In this document: one piece after another, positions 43,795 through 56,000 of the stretch
Numbering within the stretch: position 1 is the first letter of the stretch
How the letters are laid out: the number at the start of each line of letters is the position of its first letter
Origin: Hygrocybe punicea
Lineage: Eukaryota > Basidiomycota > Agaricomycetes > Agaricales > Hygrophoraceae
Assembly (NCBI GenBank): GCA_963556145.1
Contig: OY744462.1
Location: forward strand, 7,750,001 to 7,814,000
DNA length: 64,000 nucleotides
Direction: 5' to 3'
The notes under the pieces: model-generated
What the model saw: the letters and a program-made list of their open reading frames with translations, nothing else
The model's database searches: none
What the model was told of the DNA's origin: nothing
Translations under genes and position numbers: made by a program

Positions 43795-45030
43795 TGTGGG
43801 GCCTTGTGAAGTGGTGGTGTAGCATATCACATCATAGAACAAGAGAGCTTGCTGCATGCCTTCGGAGTTGTACTTGAGTTGCCTGGTTCTTTGTTGGTGT
43901 TATGGCCATAACCAAACCATTTCCATACTTTGATGTCACGCCATTGCCATGAGACGCTCATGAGCTCTCTATAGTGGTCCTATTCGACAGGGCCATTCCA
44001 CTGTCACCATCCATAAATACAGCCTTGAAGATGGAGACTCACCGATATGGTGTGAGGAAAGGCATTATTGGTAAGCTGGCACAGTTTTGAGTAGAAATTG
44101 TTTGCAGATGTTTTACATTCAACCTGATCAATATGAAAGTAATCCAACACTTGAAAGGTAAATGCTGAGTGGGGATGTTTGAATGTTGCCAGAAAGAGCC
44201 CCATCTTGAACAGTTGCCATTGACACTCATCTTTGGAAAGACAATGACACCACCGAACATGGTGCCAGTGGACTCTGAACATATCAACCATAACCAGTAC
44301 ACTGTCATGCGAGTTGTTTTCATCCTCTTCCTGGTTCATGTTGACCAGCAGCTGATTGTTCTCAATCTGTGACATTGAACATGAGCCTTCGCCAACATCC
44401 TCCCAGACATCTCCATCAGAATTGGAGGGACATAGATCACCACCATGACCCAGATGCAAGCAAAATCCGATGTTATGTAATGAAGATGGGGTGAAGCAGC
44501 TTCCATTTCATGATTTGAGTTTGTGGAATGGATTTCCCTGGTGGGAGATTCAACAACATTCCTTACAGAATAATGGACGACCTAGACAGCTCAGGCAGCG
44601 AATGGGGCCAACTTGTTTCTTGCAGATATGACAGGTGGCAGGAATGGGAGGAGCTTCCATGCTCAACATCTCCCTCAGATATTCATTGCAAAGTGGGATC
44701 CACCCCCTGAGGTAGCAATTTTGGGTCTGCCAATGCCTATGTCAGAGTGACTACAAAGCAAGGACAAGAATGGCTAACATTGCCTTTTGCCCTTTTGCAC
44801 TTTGGAGGTTGAGGTGTGCCAGAGTCAGGAAGCATATCTGGGGACATGCTTTGCTGTCGGTTTGAATGCACAGGTGACTTTTGTGGACTGGATTTGTGTG
44901 GACTTTTTGGAAACTCCTCTACAACTGGTTTAGACACCCATTTTGTGCAATTTTTCATCTTTCTCTCAACAAAGATGACTTCTTGAGCTATTCTCTTCTT
45001 TCCATGCTTGTCTCTGGACAATTTGGCCAT
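43795..45030 (-). pseudogene. KDZ transposase, N-terminal part only
   Basis: Minus strand from MAKLSRDKHGKKRIAQEVIF (45030), after a likely short intron to EYLREMLSMEAPPIPATCHI, the CxC2-like cluster (CKKQVGPIRCLSCLGRPLFC then KECC), LGHGGDLCPS, HSAFTFQVLDYFHIDQVECK (about 44150) and DRYRELMSVSWQWRDIKVWK (about 43950). Then the copy ends near the Copia remnant. Stops interrupt the cysteine cluster. It is a different copy from the one at 28958-32516, with about half identical residues by eye. Confidence 0.75.
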
Positions 45031-45107
45031 TGGTGGAATGTGGTTGATGTTTAAATTGGTTGATGTTTACATGTTCACATCGGACATGTCATATGTGACA
45101 TGTCATG

Positions 45108-46321
45108 TAGTGCTGCCAAAGTTTGGTTCAGTCCAGCACCTTGGGCTGAACTGAACCCTGGGTCCAGTTTGGGGTTCAGGCAACCCCTGGGTTGTCTAAG
45201 CAGTTCATGAGCAGTTCACAACTGCCAAACTGATGTTCTCCAGGTATGTATTTTGCGCTCCAAACGAAAGTTTTACTCACATGCCGATTTGGCAAATTTC
45301 CATTTTAGTCACTAAACTTTATTCTCAGCCACCGACAACCACCACTCTCAAAAGCCTTGAATGCTTGCATTCAAGGCAAATAGGTAAGTTCTACTCTCAT
45401 TATCATTTATTTCTCATTCACTAATACTTTTGTAGGCATGATGGATGACAACAACAACAACAATGCACAATGCATGCACCAAGACCAGCATCAGAGGTGG
45501 CAGCAGCAGCACCAGCACCAGCACTAACACCAACACCACCACCACCATAGCAGTCACCGAACCACCCCCAAATGCAAGAAAGAGAGTGGCAGGGAAGGTG
45601 CACCCAACCCTGCTGCCCTTCATAAGTGTGTATTTATTATTAACGAAGTCAGCTAATATACACACAAGCCCAATGACACCCACAACCACAACCACACCCT
45701 CACCCTTGCCCTCGCCCATGCCAACACCAATGCTCATGCCAATGCCCCCACAGCAATGGCAATGGCAACAGCAACAGCAACAGCAACGTGATGGCAACAA
45801 CAAGGATGAGGATGATGGATCACGACAGAGGTGAGGGGAGCAACAGGAGCAGTGCACTGACCATCCCGCTGCACTAGGTTTGCGACCACCAGTGCCAAGG
45901 CAGGACCAGGTCCTCACCTCCAGCCAACACCTCGCGAACATGCAGCCCAGCGTCATTTGATGTCAGGGCTATGTTCGCGAGGTTACAGGGAGGTGGGTGC
46001 CTCACCAGCACCAAATGATACCCATGAGTAAACCCACAAAAACCCATACCAGCATGTATATAATAATATATTGAGTTTCTGGGATAGTTAGAATATATAG
46101 AATAATAAATTGTGAATTTTTTACATGTAGAATGCATGATAATACTAAAATTGAATGTCCAAACCGTTCATGAACTCGGTTCAGGCCCCGAAAAAAAAAT
46201 GTGAACAGTTCAGGGTGGTTTAGGTTCAGTTCACGTGAAATCCTGAACTGAACCTGGAGTTCAGTTCAGGGTTCAGCTAAAATGGGTCTGAACCGGACTG
46301 AACTGAACTTTGGTAGCACTA
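45108..46321. mobile_element. hAT-ended non-autonomous element E4 (old)
   Basis: Ends TAGTGCTGCCAAAGTTTGG and CTGAACTTTGGTAGCACTA; the flanks do not show a matching 8-bp duplication. Same plan as E1-E3: GGTTCAG subterminal motifs, intron-like segment 45384-45435 (GTAAGT to TGTAG), a CAACAACAA/CACCAC block, then a CAATTG-type palindrome. CpGs are largely lost. Confidence 0.75.
45929..45983. repeat. CAATTG-type palindrome in E4
   Basis: Arms ACCTCGCGAACATGCAGCCC and complement; the core is GCGTCATTTGATGTC, one base off the CAATTG consensus. The arms keep their CpGs although the rest of E4 has lost most of its own. Confidence 0.75.
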
Positions 46322-46775
46322 GTCAGTTGACCCTTGGTTTTTCACCACCCACCCACATGAACACACTTGCCCAACTCCCCATGTCCTCATCCCATGCCGC
46401 AAAGCACCAAGCACCCCATTGTCACCCTGAGAGCACCATTCCCACACCTTTTAGACACCCCAATGCCCAGCCACATTGTTTTATGTTCCCCCCATTCCAG
46501 ATATTTCCTCGACTTCCCTGCAACCCAATTCACCATCCCAGAGCTTTCCATTCCCCTGAGTTCAATGAATTGAACTGACACAGCCATTCTTAGACCCCAC
46601 AATGCTGGCTGCATCACCTTGAGTCCCCCCCCATGTTTTTCACATATATTCAATGCAGCACAATCCCCATCTTCACAAGTCTGTGCCCTAACAGTTCCAT
46701 CCCCGAGTACCTATATGTTATCCCTGAGTTCACTGTTCACTACAGTCATCTTCATACCCCACTCCATGTGAGTGG
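46322..46775. other. No feature supported
   Basis: AC-rich sequence between E4 and a KDZ fragment; no gene recognised. Confidence 0.4.
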
Positions 46776-48505
46776 GTGGTGAATTTTGGTAGATGTGTGA
46801 AGCAGAGTAGTTTTTTGGACGCACCTACCATGGAATTAATCTTTGGTATCAGAAAATTCCATTTAAATGCTTACAAGGATGACTACTTTCCAAAATTCTC
46901 ACTTAACTTTATTCATGGTGCTGGGCAGCTGGATGGAGAACAGCTGGAAATTCTGTTGGCGATCATCAAGTTGATCTCATGCATCACAAAGTACATGACC
47001 AAGGCTTACCAGCAGGAGATTTTGGATGACATGATGAGACATTCACACTGGAAAAAGTTGGTTGGAATGAGTAAGCAACAACCATCATCTTTCTCCTGGT
47101 TTGATACTCATCCTCTGGACAGTAAAAATGTTGATAGCAAAACATAAAACAGCCATCAGGGTCAAACAAGAAAGCAAGGAGGCATATCAAGATTTGTCAA
47201 GTTCATTGGATCCTGCATTAATGAAAAAGTGGAGTGAAATCCAAACTTTCGCTGAATCACAGTGTGGGGATGCACTGAAAATTTAGCAAGTTGCCTTGAA
47301 ACAAGGTCAGTGATATGTTCTCCCACTAGCAATGATGAATGAACAGTTGATAGCACCAACTATCGCTGAAATACGTCTGAAATTGGCAAGGAATTCTGAG
47401 GGGAAGGTGGGAGATTCTAATGCAGTGGCCTGGTTGCTTTATGGGCTCAATATTGAACAAGCTCAGTATGTCCCACACATTACATCATCAGTTTCCTGTT
47501 CACAATTCTGAGTTTCAGGGACAATCTCACTCATGATGTGTGAAGACTTAAAAAAGCTGCATCCATTGTGGAACAAAACAAGATTATGGATCGGTGAAAG
47601 TGGTTACAAAGCAGGATTGATACGTTGTAGAGACTGGTATCTCTGTGAGCACGTATTCTTCTATTTTCCTTCATCCCTCTTCCTTCTACATTCCCCTCCA
47701 TTCATTAGATTCCATTTCCTTAGTACACTCCCTTTTATAGATACTATACAGTACCTATATAGTGGCTTGTGTACACAGTTACAAACAAGTTGAGTTTGGG
47801 GTTCCGTCCCCATCGACAAAGGCTCGCCAAACCCGAATCTGCGCCACGTTCACCACAACATTCCAGAGGAAAACCACCTTTCTACTCAATGGGCATGACA
47901 TGGAGAAAGAGGATTGGGAGGAAAAGGATAAAATGTCCCCAGATGATGTCATGTCCGATGATTCACAAGATTCCACATCAGATGAGGAAGGAACAGAAGA
48001 GGAAGATGATTGTGAGCCTATCCTAGCAGAAAATGCTCAGATCTGTTTGCCTTCTGCAATAGGACAGGAGGCATGTACAAGGTTAGGATGGATTGAAATG
48101 GCTTCACAGGAAATGGAGCTTCAAAAAGGACAAGCTAACAAGTCCCTGGAAAAAATATGTTTCGCCCTGAGACATAAAGCATTGCTTTATTGAACATGGG
48201 TTAGGAAAGCAAAAGGACAAAAAGTGAAGACATGGACTTGGGGTGCCATTCATCACGCAGATGTGGCTTTGCGTGAATGTGTGAGGTCTTATGGTTGAGC
48301 TCGAAGGGCATTGGTAAACCTGGGTGCTGACAATGACACATTGGCACACTATCAAGAAATTCACAGAGAGGATTTGAAGCTGAGTGGAGATGTTGTGAAA
48401 GGAAACAGGTTTGGGCAAAAGAGTGATGCATTGGCATGGTTTTGGAGAATGGGTAACCAGAACAAGGAACAGGAGGACAACTGGATGTCAGAATGTGAGT
48501 TTTGA
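46776..48505 (+). pseudogene. KDZ transposase, middle to C-terminal part
   Basis: Plus strand. It enters at KFHLNAYKDD and FSLNFIHGAGQLDGEQLEIL (46900), YQQEILDDMMRHSHWKKLV, SLDPALMKKWSEIQTFAE, an acidic stretch near 47990, EACTRLGWIEMASQEMELQK, RALVNLGADNDTLAHYQE and DLKLSGDVVKGNRFGQKSDA to 48505. The last exon (the VNWLRAKAR block) is missing, cut at the junction with the fatty acid synthase segment. TGA stops occur near 48193 and 48298. Orientation is opposite to the N-terminal piece at 43795-45030. Confidence 0.72.
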
Positions 48506-49104
48506 AATGAGATCTACTGAAATGTACCATTAAAGTTCCGGACGATGACGGAGACGAGGATGGGGACGGAGGACAAGGGCAGAAAGGCGAATGAATGCGC
48601 TCCCTGCCTTCCCTTCCCCCTGCCTCCTGCTCCTGCTCCTGTTCCCCTCCCTCCCCATTCTCCCCTCCTCCTCAGCTTGCTTGCGCGTTGTATGGGCTTG
48701 TGACAAGTTTGAGGAAGTCATTGGGGAGCTGAACTGTGATTCAGTCAATGATGGTTTGGTTAGAAGAAGGATGGGTCTGTTGTGACTGATCTGGGTGACA
48801 TGACATATGAGGAGATGGTATTAAGGATGAGGTTAATGTTTGTGATGCACGAGAAGAGGTGGATGGATGTCTGGTTGAGGAGCTTAATGGGGGATTGGTT
48901 GAGAAGGGTGGAGGAGTGTTTTGTGGGTGTCAACGGGAGCGGTAGCAAACCATTGCTGTTGCAGAGCTTTGTGTCTCTTGATGATCCTTTACCTTTTGCA
49001 GAGGACTTTTTCAAGGCATATCCATTGGCAACGAAGCAACTACTAGCTTCTGAGGACAAGGCTTACTTTTTGACGATATCCCAAAGGCCAGGACAGAAGC
49101 CCGT

Positions 49105-49260
49105 TGGAGTGGTACCGAGGTACCACTCCGGGGGCTCACGCAGGACTCGAGGGAAAGGTCGACTGGATAGGAAGGATCGACTGACTACTACATCGGGAAG
49201 GCTACTAACTAGGTCAACCGTGGGAGCCTGGTCACGTGACTGGCAGGTCCCACTACTCCA
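49105..49260. repeat. 5' LTR of coding-free element copy 2
   Basis: TG start with the 11-bp-stem hairpin; ends CACTACTCCA. Confidence 0.88.
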
Positions 49261-51116
49261 AGTGCCCCTTTTCCTCATGGCGACGCCCTCGTCGCCAACT
49301 GCTACAGAAAAGAACACGAAACAAACAAAACTGACCAAAAAACTCTCAAGCCACAACTCCCAGTCCCTCAGAATGCCTCGAATCAAGGCCGGGGCCTTAT
49401 ATCGTGAAGCGGGAAGTCGTCCTCGCGCAGGGGGCGGTAGATGACCAGACTATACAAGACTCTCCTCAAACTCAAAACTCTTCGAATGCCTCCCTCGCAA
49501 GGGTTCGGGCTCACAACGCAAGGCCAAAGATCCCTCGAATCGTCCTAGCAAGTACTTAGCGCAGTGTGAAGGTTCAGGTGGTCCAAAATATAACTGTATT
49601 GGCGGAGATCGGGTAAACGGGTGCGTGAACGTAGTGTAGTGACGGCGTGTAGGTAGACTGTGATTGACATCCAGTATCGGGGGAACGGGGGACGAGGCTA
49701 TAATAAAAGCTATAATACTGACGGGGCATAGGGTTGTACTTAACAAGGGCATGGTATACTGATGTGGAGGGGGTTGGCGTATCACGCGAAGAGATCGGGG
49801 TGGCTCGTCCAGGTCGAGAACGATGCCGCAGGGAGCTGAACGAGGGTTCGCGGGGCCAGGTATGGTGTTAGGAACTGGCCGGGGGGTTGTGACGTGGCGG
49901 AACGCGGTGGGGGTCTGGGAACGGCGGGCACAGTCCACTCGCGGTATTGGAGGGAGGTGGGGTGCTCCGGGATGGTGAACGGGTGGGCCGCGAGTGTCGT
50001 GAGTCGACCCGGGGCCGGCTACGTTGGCAGAACGGAGCCGCGCGGTGGTGACGTGGCGCGGGGCTGGGGTGTCTGGAGGTGACGGCGGGGGTTCGTTTGG
50101 TGCGACGAAAGGGAACGGGGGTCCTGGCCGGTGGAACGAGGGCACGGGAGGTCGTATGGGTCCGTGTGGGGCTGGGGTACACGAAAGAACTGGGGTCCGG
50201 CGGGGGGGCGCGACGAATCCGTGGTGTGACCAAAAACGGCGGTGGGGGCTCGTTCGGGGCATTAGCGAGACGCAGGGTGCTCTGGGGGGTGGGCCGCGAG
50301 TTTGGTGAGCTGGTCTGGGCCAGTTGTGCTGGCAGAACGGGGCCGCACGATGGTGACGTGGCGCGTGGCTTGGGTGTCCGAGAACGACGGTGGGGTCTCG
50401 TCTGGGGCCAACGGGGGGCAACGGGGGGCCCTGGTGGATGGAACGAGGGCGCGGGGGATTGAACGAACGTGGGTTGGGAACGGGACATACGAAAAGCGGG
50501 GGGTTGAGGGTGATGACGTGGCAGGCGCTTGGGCATCCAAAATGGATGGCGACGGGTTCGTTTGGGGCAGAACGGGGTGTTGGGTCGTCGAGCGTGCGTC
50601 CTGGGGCTTGGATGGATACGCGTGGGTTGGGGTACACGAAGAAGCGGGGGTCCAACGTTGGTGACGTGGCGGATCCGTGTGTAACCAAAAAGGTCTGCGA
50701 CCGTGGATTCGGGGTGGCGTAGGGGAGCACGCAGCTCCGGTACGTCAAACGGGGGTCCGTGGGGTCGGATGAGCCTGCCTGGGGCTAGGAATGACGAAAG
50801 AAAACAACAATGAAATGAAAAAACGGGGGGGTCGCAAATGTGACGTGGCCTGCCGCTTGGGTGTTGAGAAGGGTCGCGGGCGCGTTTTTGGGTCAACGGG
50901 GGGCGACGCGGGGCCCTATTGGGCTGAACACGAGTGCCGGGGGGTAACTGGAGTGTTGTACGGCCGTGAATAAAGTAAAAATCCGCGGTTGCGCAGCGGT
51001 GGGTGGTGAGGCCGAAAAAAGGTCGCCTCTCCAGAAAAGGTGGAGAAAAAAAAAAAAAAAAGCTGAGAGACCAAAGAAAAGAGATCCGTGGGTCGATCGC
51101 ACTCTCATCACCACGT

Positions 51117-51272
51117 TGGAGTGGTACCGAGGTACCACTCCGGGGGCTCACACAGGACTCGAGGGAAAGGTCGACTGGATAGGAAGGATCGACTGACTAC
51201 TACATCGGGAAGGCTACTAACTAGGTCAACCGTGGGAGCCTGGTCACGTGACTGGCAGGTCCCACTACTCCA
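51117..51272. repeat. 3' LTR of coding-free element copy 2
   Basis: Matches 49105-49260 except for CACACAGG in place of CACGCAGG. Confidence 0.88.
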
Positions 51273-51292
51273 CCGTTCCCTTCATCCCTGTA

Positions 51293-51612
51293 TAGGGAAA
51301 TGCAGGGATAAGGGTAATCCCTGATCCGCAGGTATCTGTACTCTTAAGAGTATGAGTACGGATACAGATTCTTGTATCCGTGGGCTTCAAAATGAGCCTA
51401 AGATCATCCAAAATGGTCAAGAATTAACTGAGATAGAAACTAAACATTGATTGGACTCTATCTCAGTCAATTCTTGACCATTTTGGGTGATCTCAGGCTC
51501 ATTTTGATCAGAAATACGTGGGTAAAATCCGCAGATATTGTATCCGTATCTGTGGCGAGTACAAGTACGGATACAGAACAATGTATCCTGGGATTACCCC
51601 TGCATTTGCCTA
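51293..51612. mobile_element. 320-bp hAT-type foldback MITE in the FAS fragment
   Basis: Ends TAGGGAAATGCAGGG and CCCTGCATTTGCCTA; perfect 8-bp target duplication TCCCTGTA (51285-51292 and 51613-51620). Inverted arms include GAGCCTAAGATCATC/GATCTCAGGCTC and GGTCAAGAATTAACTGAGAT with its complement. Removing it restores the FAS codons FIPVLEANF. Confidence 0.9.
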
Positions 51613-52631
51613 TCCCTGTATTGGAAGCCAACTTTGAGGTTTGGTTCAAGAAGGTGAGGTTGTGTCACCAACATTTTGTTTGTTTCCTTGCTCAAGTTGG
51701 TTTACAGGATTCCCTGTGGGTGGCAGAGGATATTGAAGCCATCTTTGACCAGGACCCCCAGCGTGTATGTATCCTGCAAGGACCAGTCGCAGTGAAGAAC
51801 TCGAAGGTTAAGGATGAACCCATAAAAAACCTTCTTGGGAACATCAATGCCTATCTTATCTGCTGGCTTCTCGAGTGTTGGCATGGGGGTGATGAATCTA
51901 AAATTCCCACTGTGGACTACCTTAGCTCCAAGCTCGTTGCGTCTTCTCAGGAAGTAGTCTCCTTGGGTGTCAAGCGGGAGGTAGCTGAGGGTGTAGTAAG
52001 CTATAGTCTGGGTAAGGATATTCCTGATGCCTCATTGTGGCTGGAGATATTAGTGGGCTCTGAGCTCAGCTGGCTGTGGGCTCTCCTCACCTTGACAACC
52101 ATTGTCCAGGGACATTCATACATCGATAACCCAATTCGGCGGCTTCTTGCACCTCGACCCCTGCAGAAGGTTGTTGTCACTTCCTTGGATTCATCGCCAC
52201 GATCTGTGACGCTTTATGGCGCTGCTCATTCGTATGGCAAACACAAACCCGCCTTCAAGGTGGCCAAAATTCGCTATCAGCCTACCTCGAAGTTGATTGA
52301 TGTGATCATATATGAAGATTGTTGCGATGTATCAGTACCCCTTCACTTGCAATTCGCCTATAAACCTTCTATGGGCTTGGCTATGATCCACAAGATAGTG
52401 GAGGGCCGTAGCTTACAGATCAAGGAGTTCTACTGGAAACTATGGTATGGTGATGATGTTCTCCCAGACATTGACATCTGCGATACATTCACTGGTCCAG
52501 AGATCACGATTGATGTGGCATCGGTGCAAAAATTCTGTGCTGTTGTGGGCAACCAAGATGAATCTTTCAAGACAGTGAGGAATGTGGAGGTCAAGGCGCC
52601 AATGGACTTTGCCATCGTAACTGGTTGACAG

Positions 52632-53014
52632 GTAAAAGAGATAGCCTTCAATATTCTCGGCTTGATGCATCTGCTCCTGTTCAGTATCACCCAGGTTGAG
52701 CCCATTTGGGCAGATCTTAATGGTGGTATGGATCATCTGCCTGACCTAGCTGACATCACCGCTCGCATTCAAATAAATCTGATAAAAAAGAGCGAACTTC
52801 TGTGTGCAATTGCTCATGATAATTCTGCTGATTTCCAGGTCATCTATGGAATTGAAGCAGAATGATTGCTTCAGACGGTCGATGTAATTCCTTGCGCCAA
52901 TTTCTGATTCAACTTCCCTTCCCTCGAAACAGTCGGTAGCACACTCTTGCTGTTCCAAATTCCACAATCTCAATAGAGCTAGGGCAACATTTGGAGAACA
53001 TACAATGTACACTT
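52632..53014. other. Junction between the FAS fragment and the hAT gene
   Basis: Begins as the next FAS intron (GTAAAA), but no further FAS exon follows. A plus-strand open stretch (DLNGGMDHLPDLADITARIQ, about 52700-52865) looks protein-like; I do not recognise it. Confidence 0.35.
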
Positions 53015-56000
53015 TTACAATTTATCAACCAAACTAGAAATAAAGGAAGTAATATCATCTGGAACTTGCTTCTGCATCTCCCCTAGTGTTGCCTCAAACC
53101 GGTCGACCAGGAAAAGCTGATCCTGGTCCTGAACTTTCGATGCACAACCAGGGGTTTCCTAGGCTCCTATTTTGTAGCTGTGAACCAGGGCTACAAAATA
53201 AGAGCCTAGGAAACCCCTGGTTGTGCATCAAAAGTTCAGGACCAGGATCAGCTTTTCCTGGTCAACCGGTTTGAGGCAACACTAATCTCCCCATACATCT
53301 CCAGTTCCTGAAGCTCCTGTCCCCAATCCATATCATCAGTGAAATTAAGACCTCTACCTTGTCGAATAGAATACTTCAACAGCTGCAAGCCTTCCATAAG
53401 TTCAGATGAAATACGACTTCGCCGAGCTGTCACAGTTCTTTGCTTGAAGAAAATACATGCTCACAAGGCACTGCTGATGCTTGTATTGGCAGAATATCCA
53501 TTGCAAGGCCAAAACACCTGGAAAATGTAGTTGATTTTCCTTGATACATTGTTGTCAAATAGCTAGCAATTATGAAAAAAAATGCCACATGCCTGCCAAT
53601 ATAACAAACTCCCTGTTGCTGGTTGATCATCATGAAGATATGCATTACCTTCAATTTCAGCAGATTGCTGTGGTGTTAGGTGATGTGGATGACGGTTGAG
53701 TCTCAGAATATCTCTTGCTGTGGGACAATGAGGTGCTGTGTTCACTGCTGCAGGTGCATCAGTTCTTGCAGCAGCAGTGGCAATGGCAGCAGCATGATAT
53801 GGGCAAAGCTGGGAAACATAAATGAGAATGAGTGAAATAAATATCATAGGAACCTACAGCCTCAATAAATATATCTCTGGCCCACTCAACTCGCTCAGGC
53901 ATATGCTCTTCAAACCAAGACAATTTGATGTAAGGATCAAGAACTGGAAAAAACAAATAATCAATGCCTAATACAAAAAGAACAAAAAAATGGCAAACTC
54001 ATTGCCAGGGTATAAGCTGGAACCAAGTCAGTTCATTGACTATAAGACTCAAGTTTGTCAAGGCCAGCTTGAACAATTTCAGCTGTCTCTGGGTAGTCAT
54101 CTTGATGTGCTTTCCAAACATCAATAATTGCTTTGAATGCTGGTATGGTGTGACATAAGGTTGGCGTCTTTTCATGGGATATAATTTGTTGGAAAGCATG
54201 TGAAACCTAACAAATTGCATTTGAGTAGTGTATAGAGCTCTATTGTTGGAGACACCAACCTGGAGAATGATTTGAAATGCTTGAAGACCTTCCCAGTCCT
54301 GCTCAGTAAGTTGAAATTTTCGTAGACTAGAAAACTCTTCGATTTCCAAGAAAGATATCAAGAATCTAAATATTTGTCAACAATCAAATCAGACACTTGA
54401 ATACTATAAGTACTTCTCATAAATCAATTGCTCTTTCAATCATTAGTCATGTTGATGACCATCGAACCTCCATATCACGCAAAAGTTGGAGTTCTGGCCT
54501 CTCTAGTCATTCAAACACAGATGAAAAATGTTGCCGGCAAATTATTGATGACCTGATCTGTGTTCAAGAGCAGAAATTAAGTTAAGACTTCCAAGATAAG
54601 TCAGCACATACAGCATGAATCAGAGATCGCACTGTTGCAATAGGATCTCATTCCAGGTTATCCATCATGTCTCCAGTTGAAGGAATGTAATCATCAGCAT
54701 CTTCTTTTGCATAATCCAGATTAGTAATGGCTGGCATGTGAGATTAACAATATGCGGAAAGCATCTAGAATCCAACACAATAAGTACCAGTTACAATCCT
54801 AGAATGTTACATACCTAACTCTTCATTTTGTTCAGTCAAATGGAATCTTGCGACAGCGGAGTTCACACTCCAGAGTTACCATTAATGTATCATTATTTGA
54901 TGCATTGTCAAGTGTTACCCATCCAATCTGGAAGATATTCATAATACGAATAATTAAAATCAACAGCACACACCTTCTCAGTAATCTTGAGACAGTCAGT
55001 GACATGAAGGAACACATGTGCAAGATGCTTGCCATCATGTCTTCCTGGCACATGGTGAAACCCCACCAGATCAGCATGCAATTTGAGAATATGTTGGGGA
55101 CCATTGTTGATTTCTTCAGTGCATGCTTGAATCCAATGTGCTGTAACAGCCATGAAGGGTGTTCGATTTGGATCACTCCACATATCAGTGGTGAAAGATA
55201 TTTTCCCCACAAATTTCTGTTCATCAATAAGCAAGCATACAACACAATGAAAAATAATTGAGTAACCTGCATGACCACAGATAGCTGATCAAGATGTTCC
55301 TCAACCGACTCTTCAATACGAGTACGAATTGTCATTTCTACCTGGAATATCTGAGTCTTTTAGCTCCTGACGAAGCATTAGAAAAATTGCCCGGAGTCGG
55401 GGGGATTCAATTATATTGATTGACTAAATAAACCTCTTGTCAATGTGCATCACAATATATATTATCCCATACCTGATCATCACCCACAATAAACTCAACA
55501 ATTGCATCAACGAACCCCACATTCGAGTATGGTTGTCAATCAGGGGCATGGGAAGCTGTTGGTTGACTACAAGCCTTTTGATATTCATCCATGGCTTTCT
55601 GGACAGTCTTTGATTGGATCTTGATGTTGAGATTGTCACATCCTGAGACCCACAGATCAAGGTGTTCCTCAGCAAGGTGTTGATGAAGCATGCTTGTAGC
55701 ACTGCTGGCACCAAACTTGGTGATCTTGTGAGCAGGCTTTGTCGTTGCAATATGTCTACCAGGCAATTAAGTTTCACATCATCAAAATACATCATGTTGA
55801 AATACAAACTGGCAGAATTGGCAACACCTCTGGCTGCCTTGCTTCTCATAAAAGGTCCACACATCTGATGCAGCATAGCAATTCTTGTTCCCTGCAGGAC
55901 CTCCAGAAGACATGCGATGTTGTGAGTGGGAAGGTGGACCTGCATTTTGTGATTCTCCACTGTCAGACTTGGAGTTGCTCGACTCAGACTCAGAGCTTGA

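Larger units (their letters stand above)
49105..51272. mobile_element. Coding-free LTR element, copy 2
   Basis: A 2.17-kb element with 156-bp LTRs differing by one visible G-to-A change at a CpG (49140 region versus 51152). Perfect 4-bp target duplication CCGT (49101-49104 and 51273-51276) inside the FAS codons for KPVPF. The interior is related to copies 1 and 3 and GC-rich; no retroelement gene. Two overlapping minus-strand frames of about 430 residues occupy different frames of the same DNA. Confidence 0.88.
48660..52631 (+). pseudogene. Displaced fragment of fungal fatty acid synthase beta subunit
   Basis: Three blocks are collinear with the centre of fungal FAS beta. Block 1 (48680-49100): KKDGSVVTDLGDMTYEEMVL, GDWLRRVEECFVGVNGSG, LLASEDKAYFLTISQRPGQK. 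Block 2, after the LTR element and a MITE: VLEANFEVWFKK, an intact intron 51654-51707, then DSLWVAEDIEAIFDQDPQRV and PVAVKNSKVKDEPIKNLLGN. Block 3 (to 52628): GVKREVAEGVVSYSLGKDIP, IDNPIRRLLAPRPLQKVVVT, KEFYWKLWYGDDVLPDIDIC, VEVKAPMDFAIVTG. This corresponds to the linker after the enoyl reductase and the start of the dehydratase. It ends with a TGA where Trp is expected and then an exon boundary. The acyltransferase, the reductase core and the malonyl/palmitoyl transferase are absent. Retained intron sequence means it arose from genomic DNA, not from mRNA. A TAG and a frameshift lie near 48760. Confidence 0.85.

Noticed and set aside
45100..46329. 8-bp target duplication for E4
   Set aside because: ATGTCATG and GTCAGTTG do not match; the element is accepted on its ends and internal plan only.
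49450..51151. Two minus-strand open frames of about 430 residues, rich in Pro/Arg/His, in coding-free LTR element copy 2
   Set aside because: They overlap in different frames of the same GC-rich DNA, have no recognisable domain, and the equivalent frames in copies 1 and 3 differ in length. Probably a consequence of few AT-rich stop codons, although a real unknown gene cannot be excluded without transcripts.
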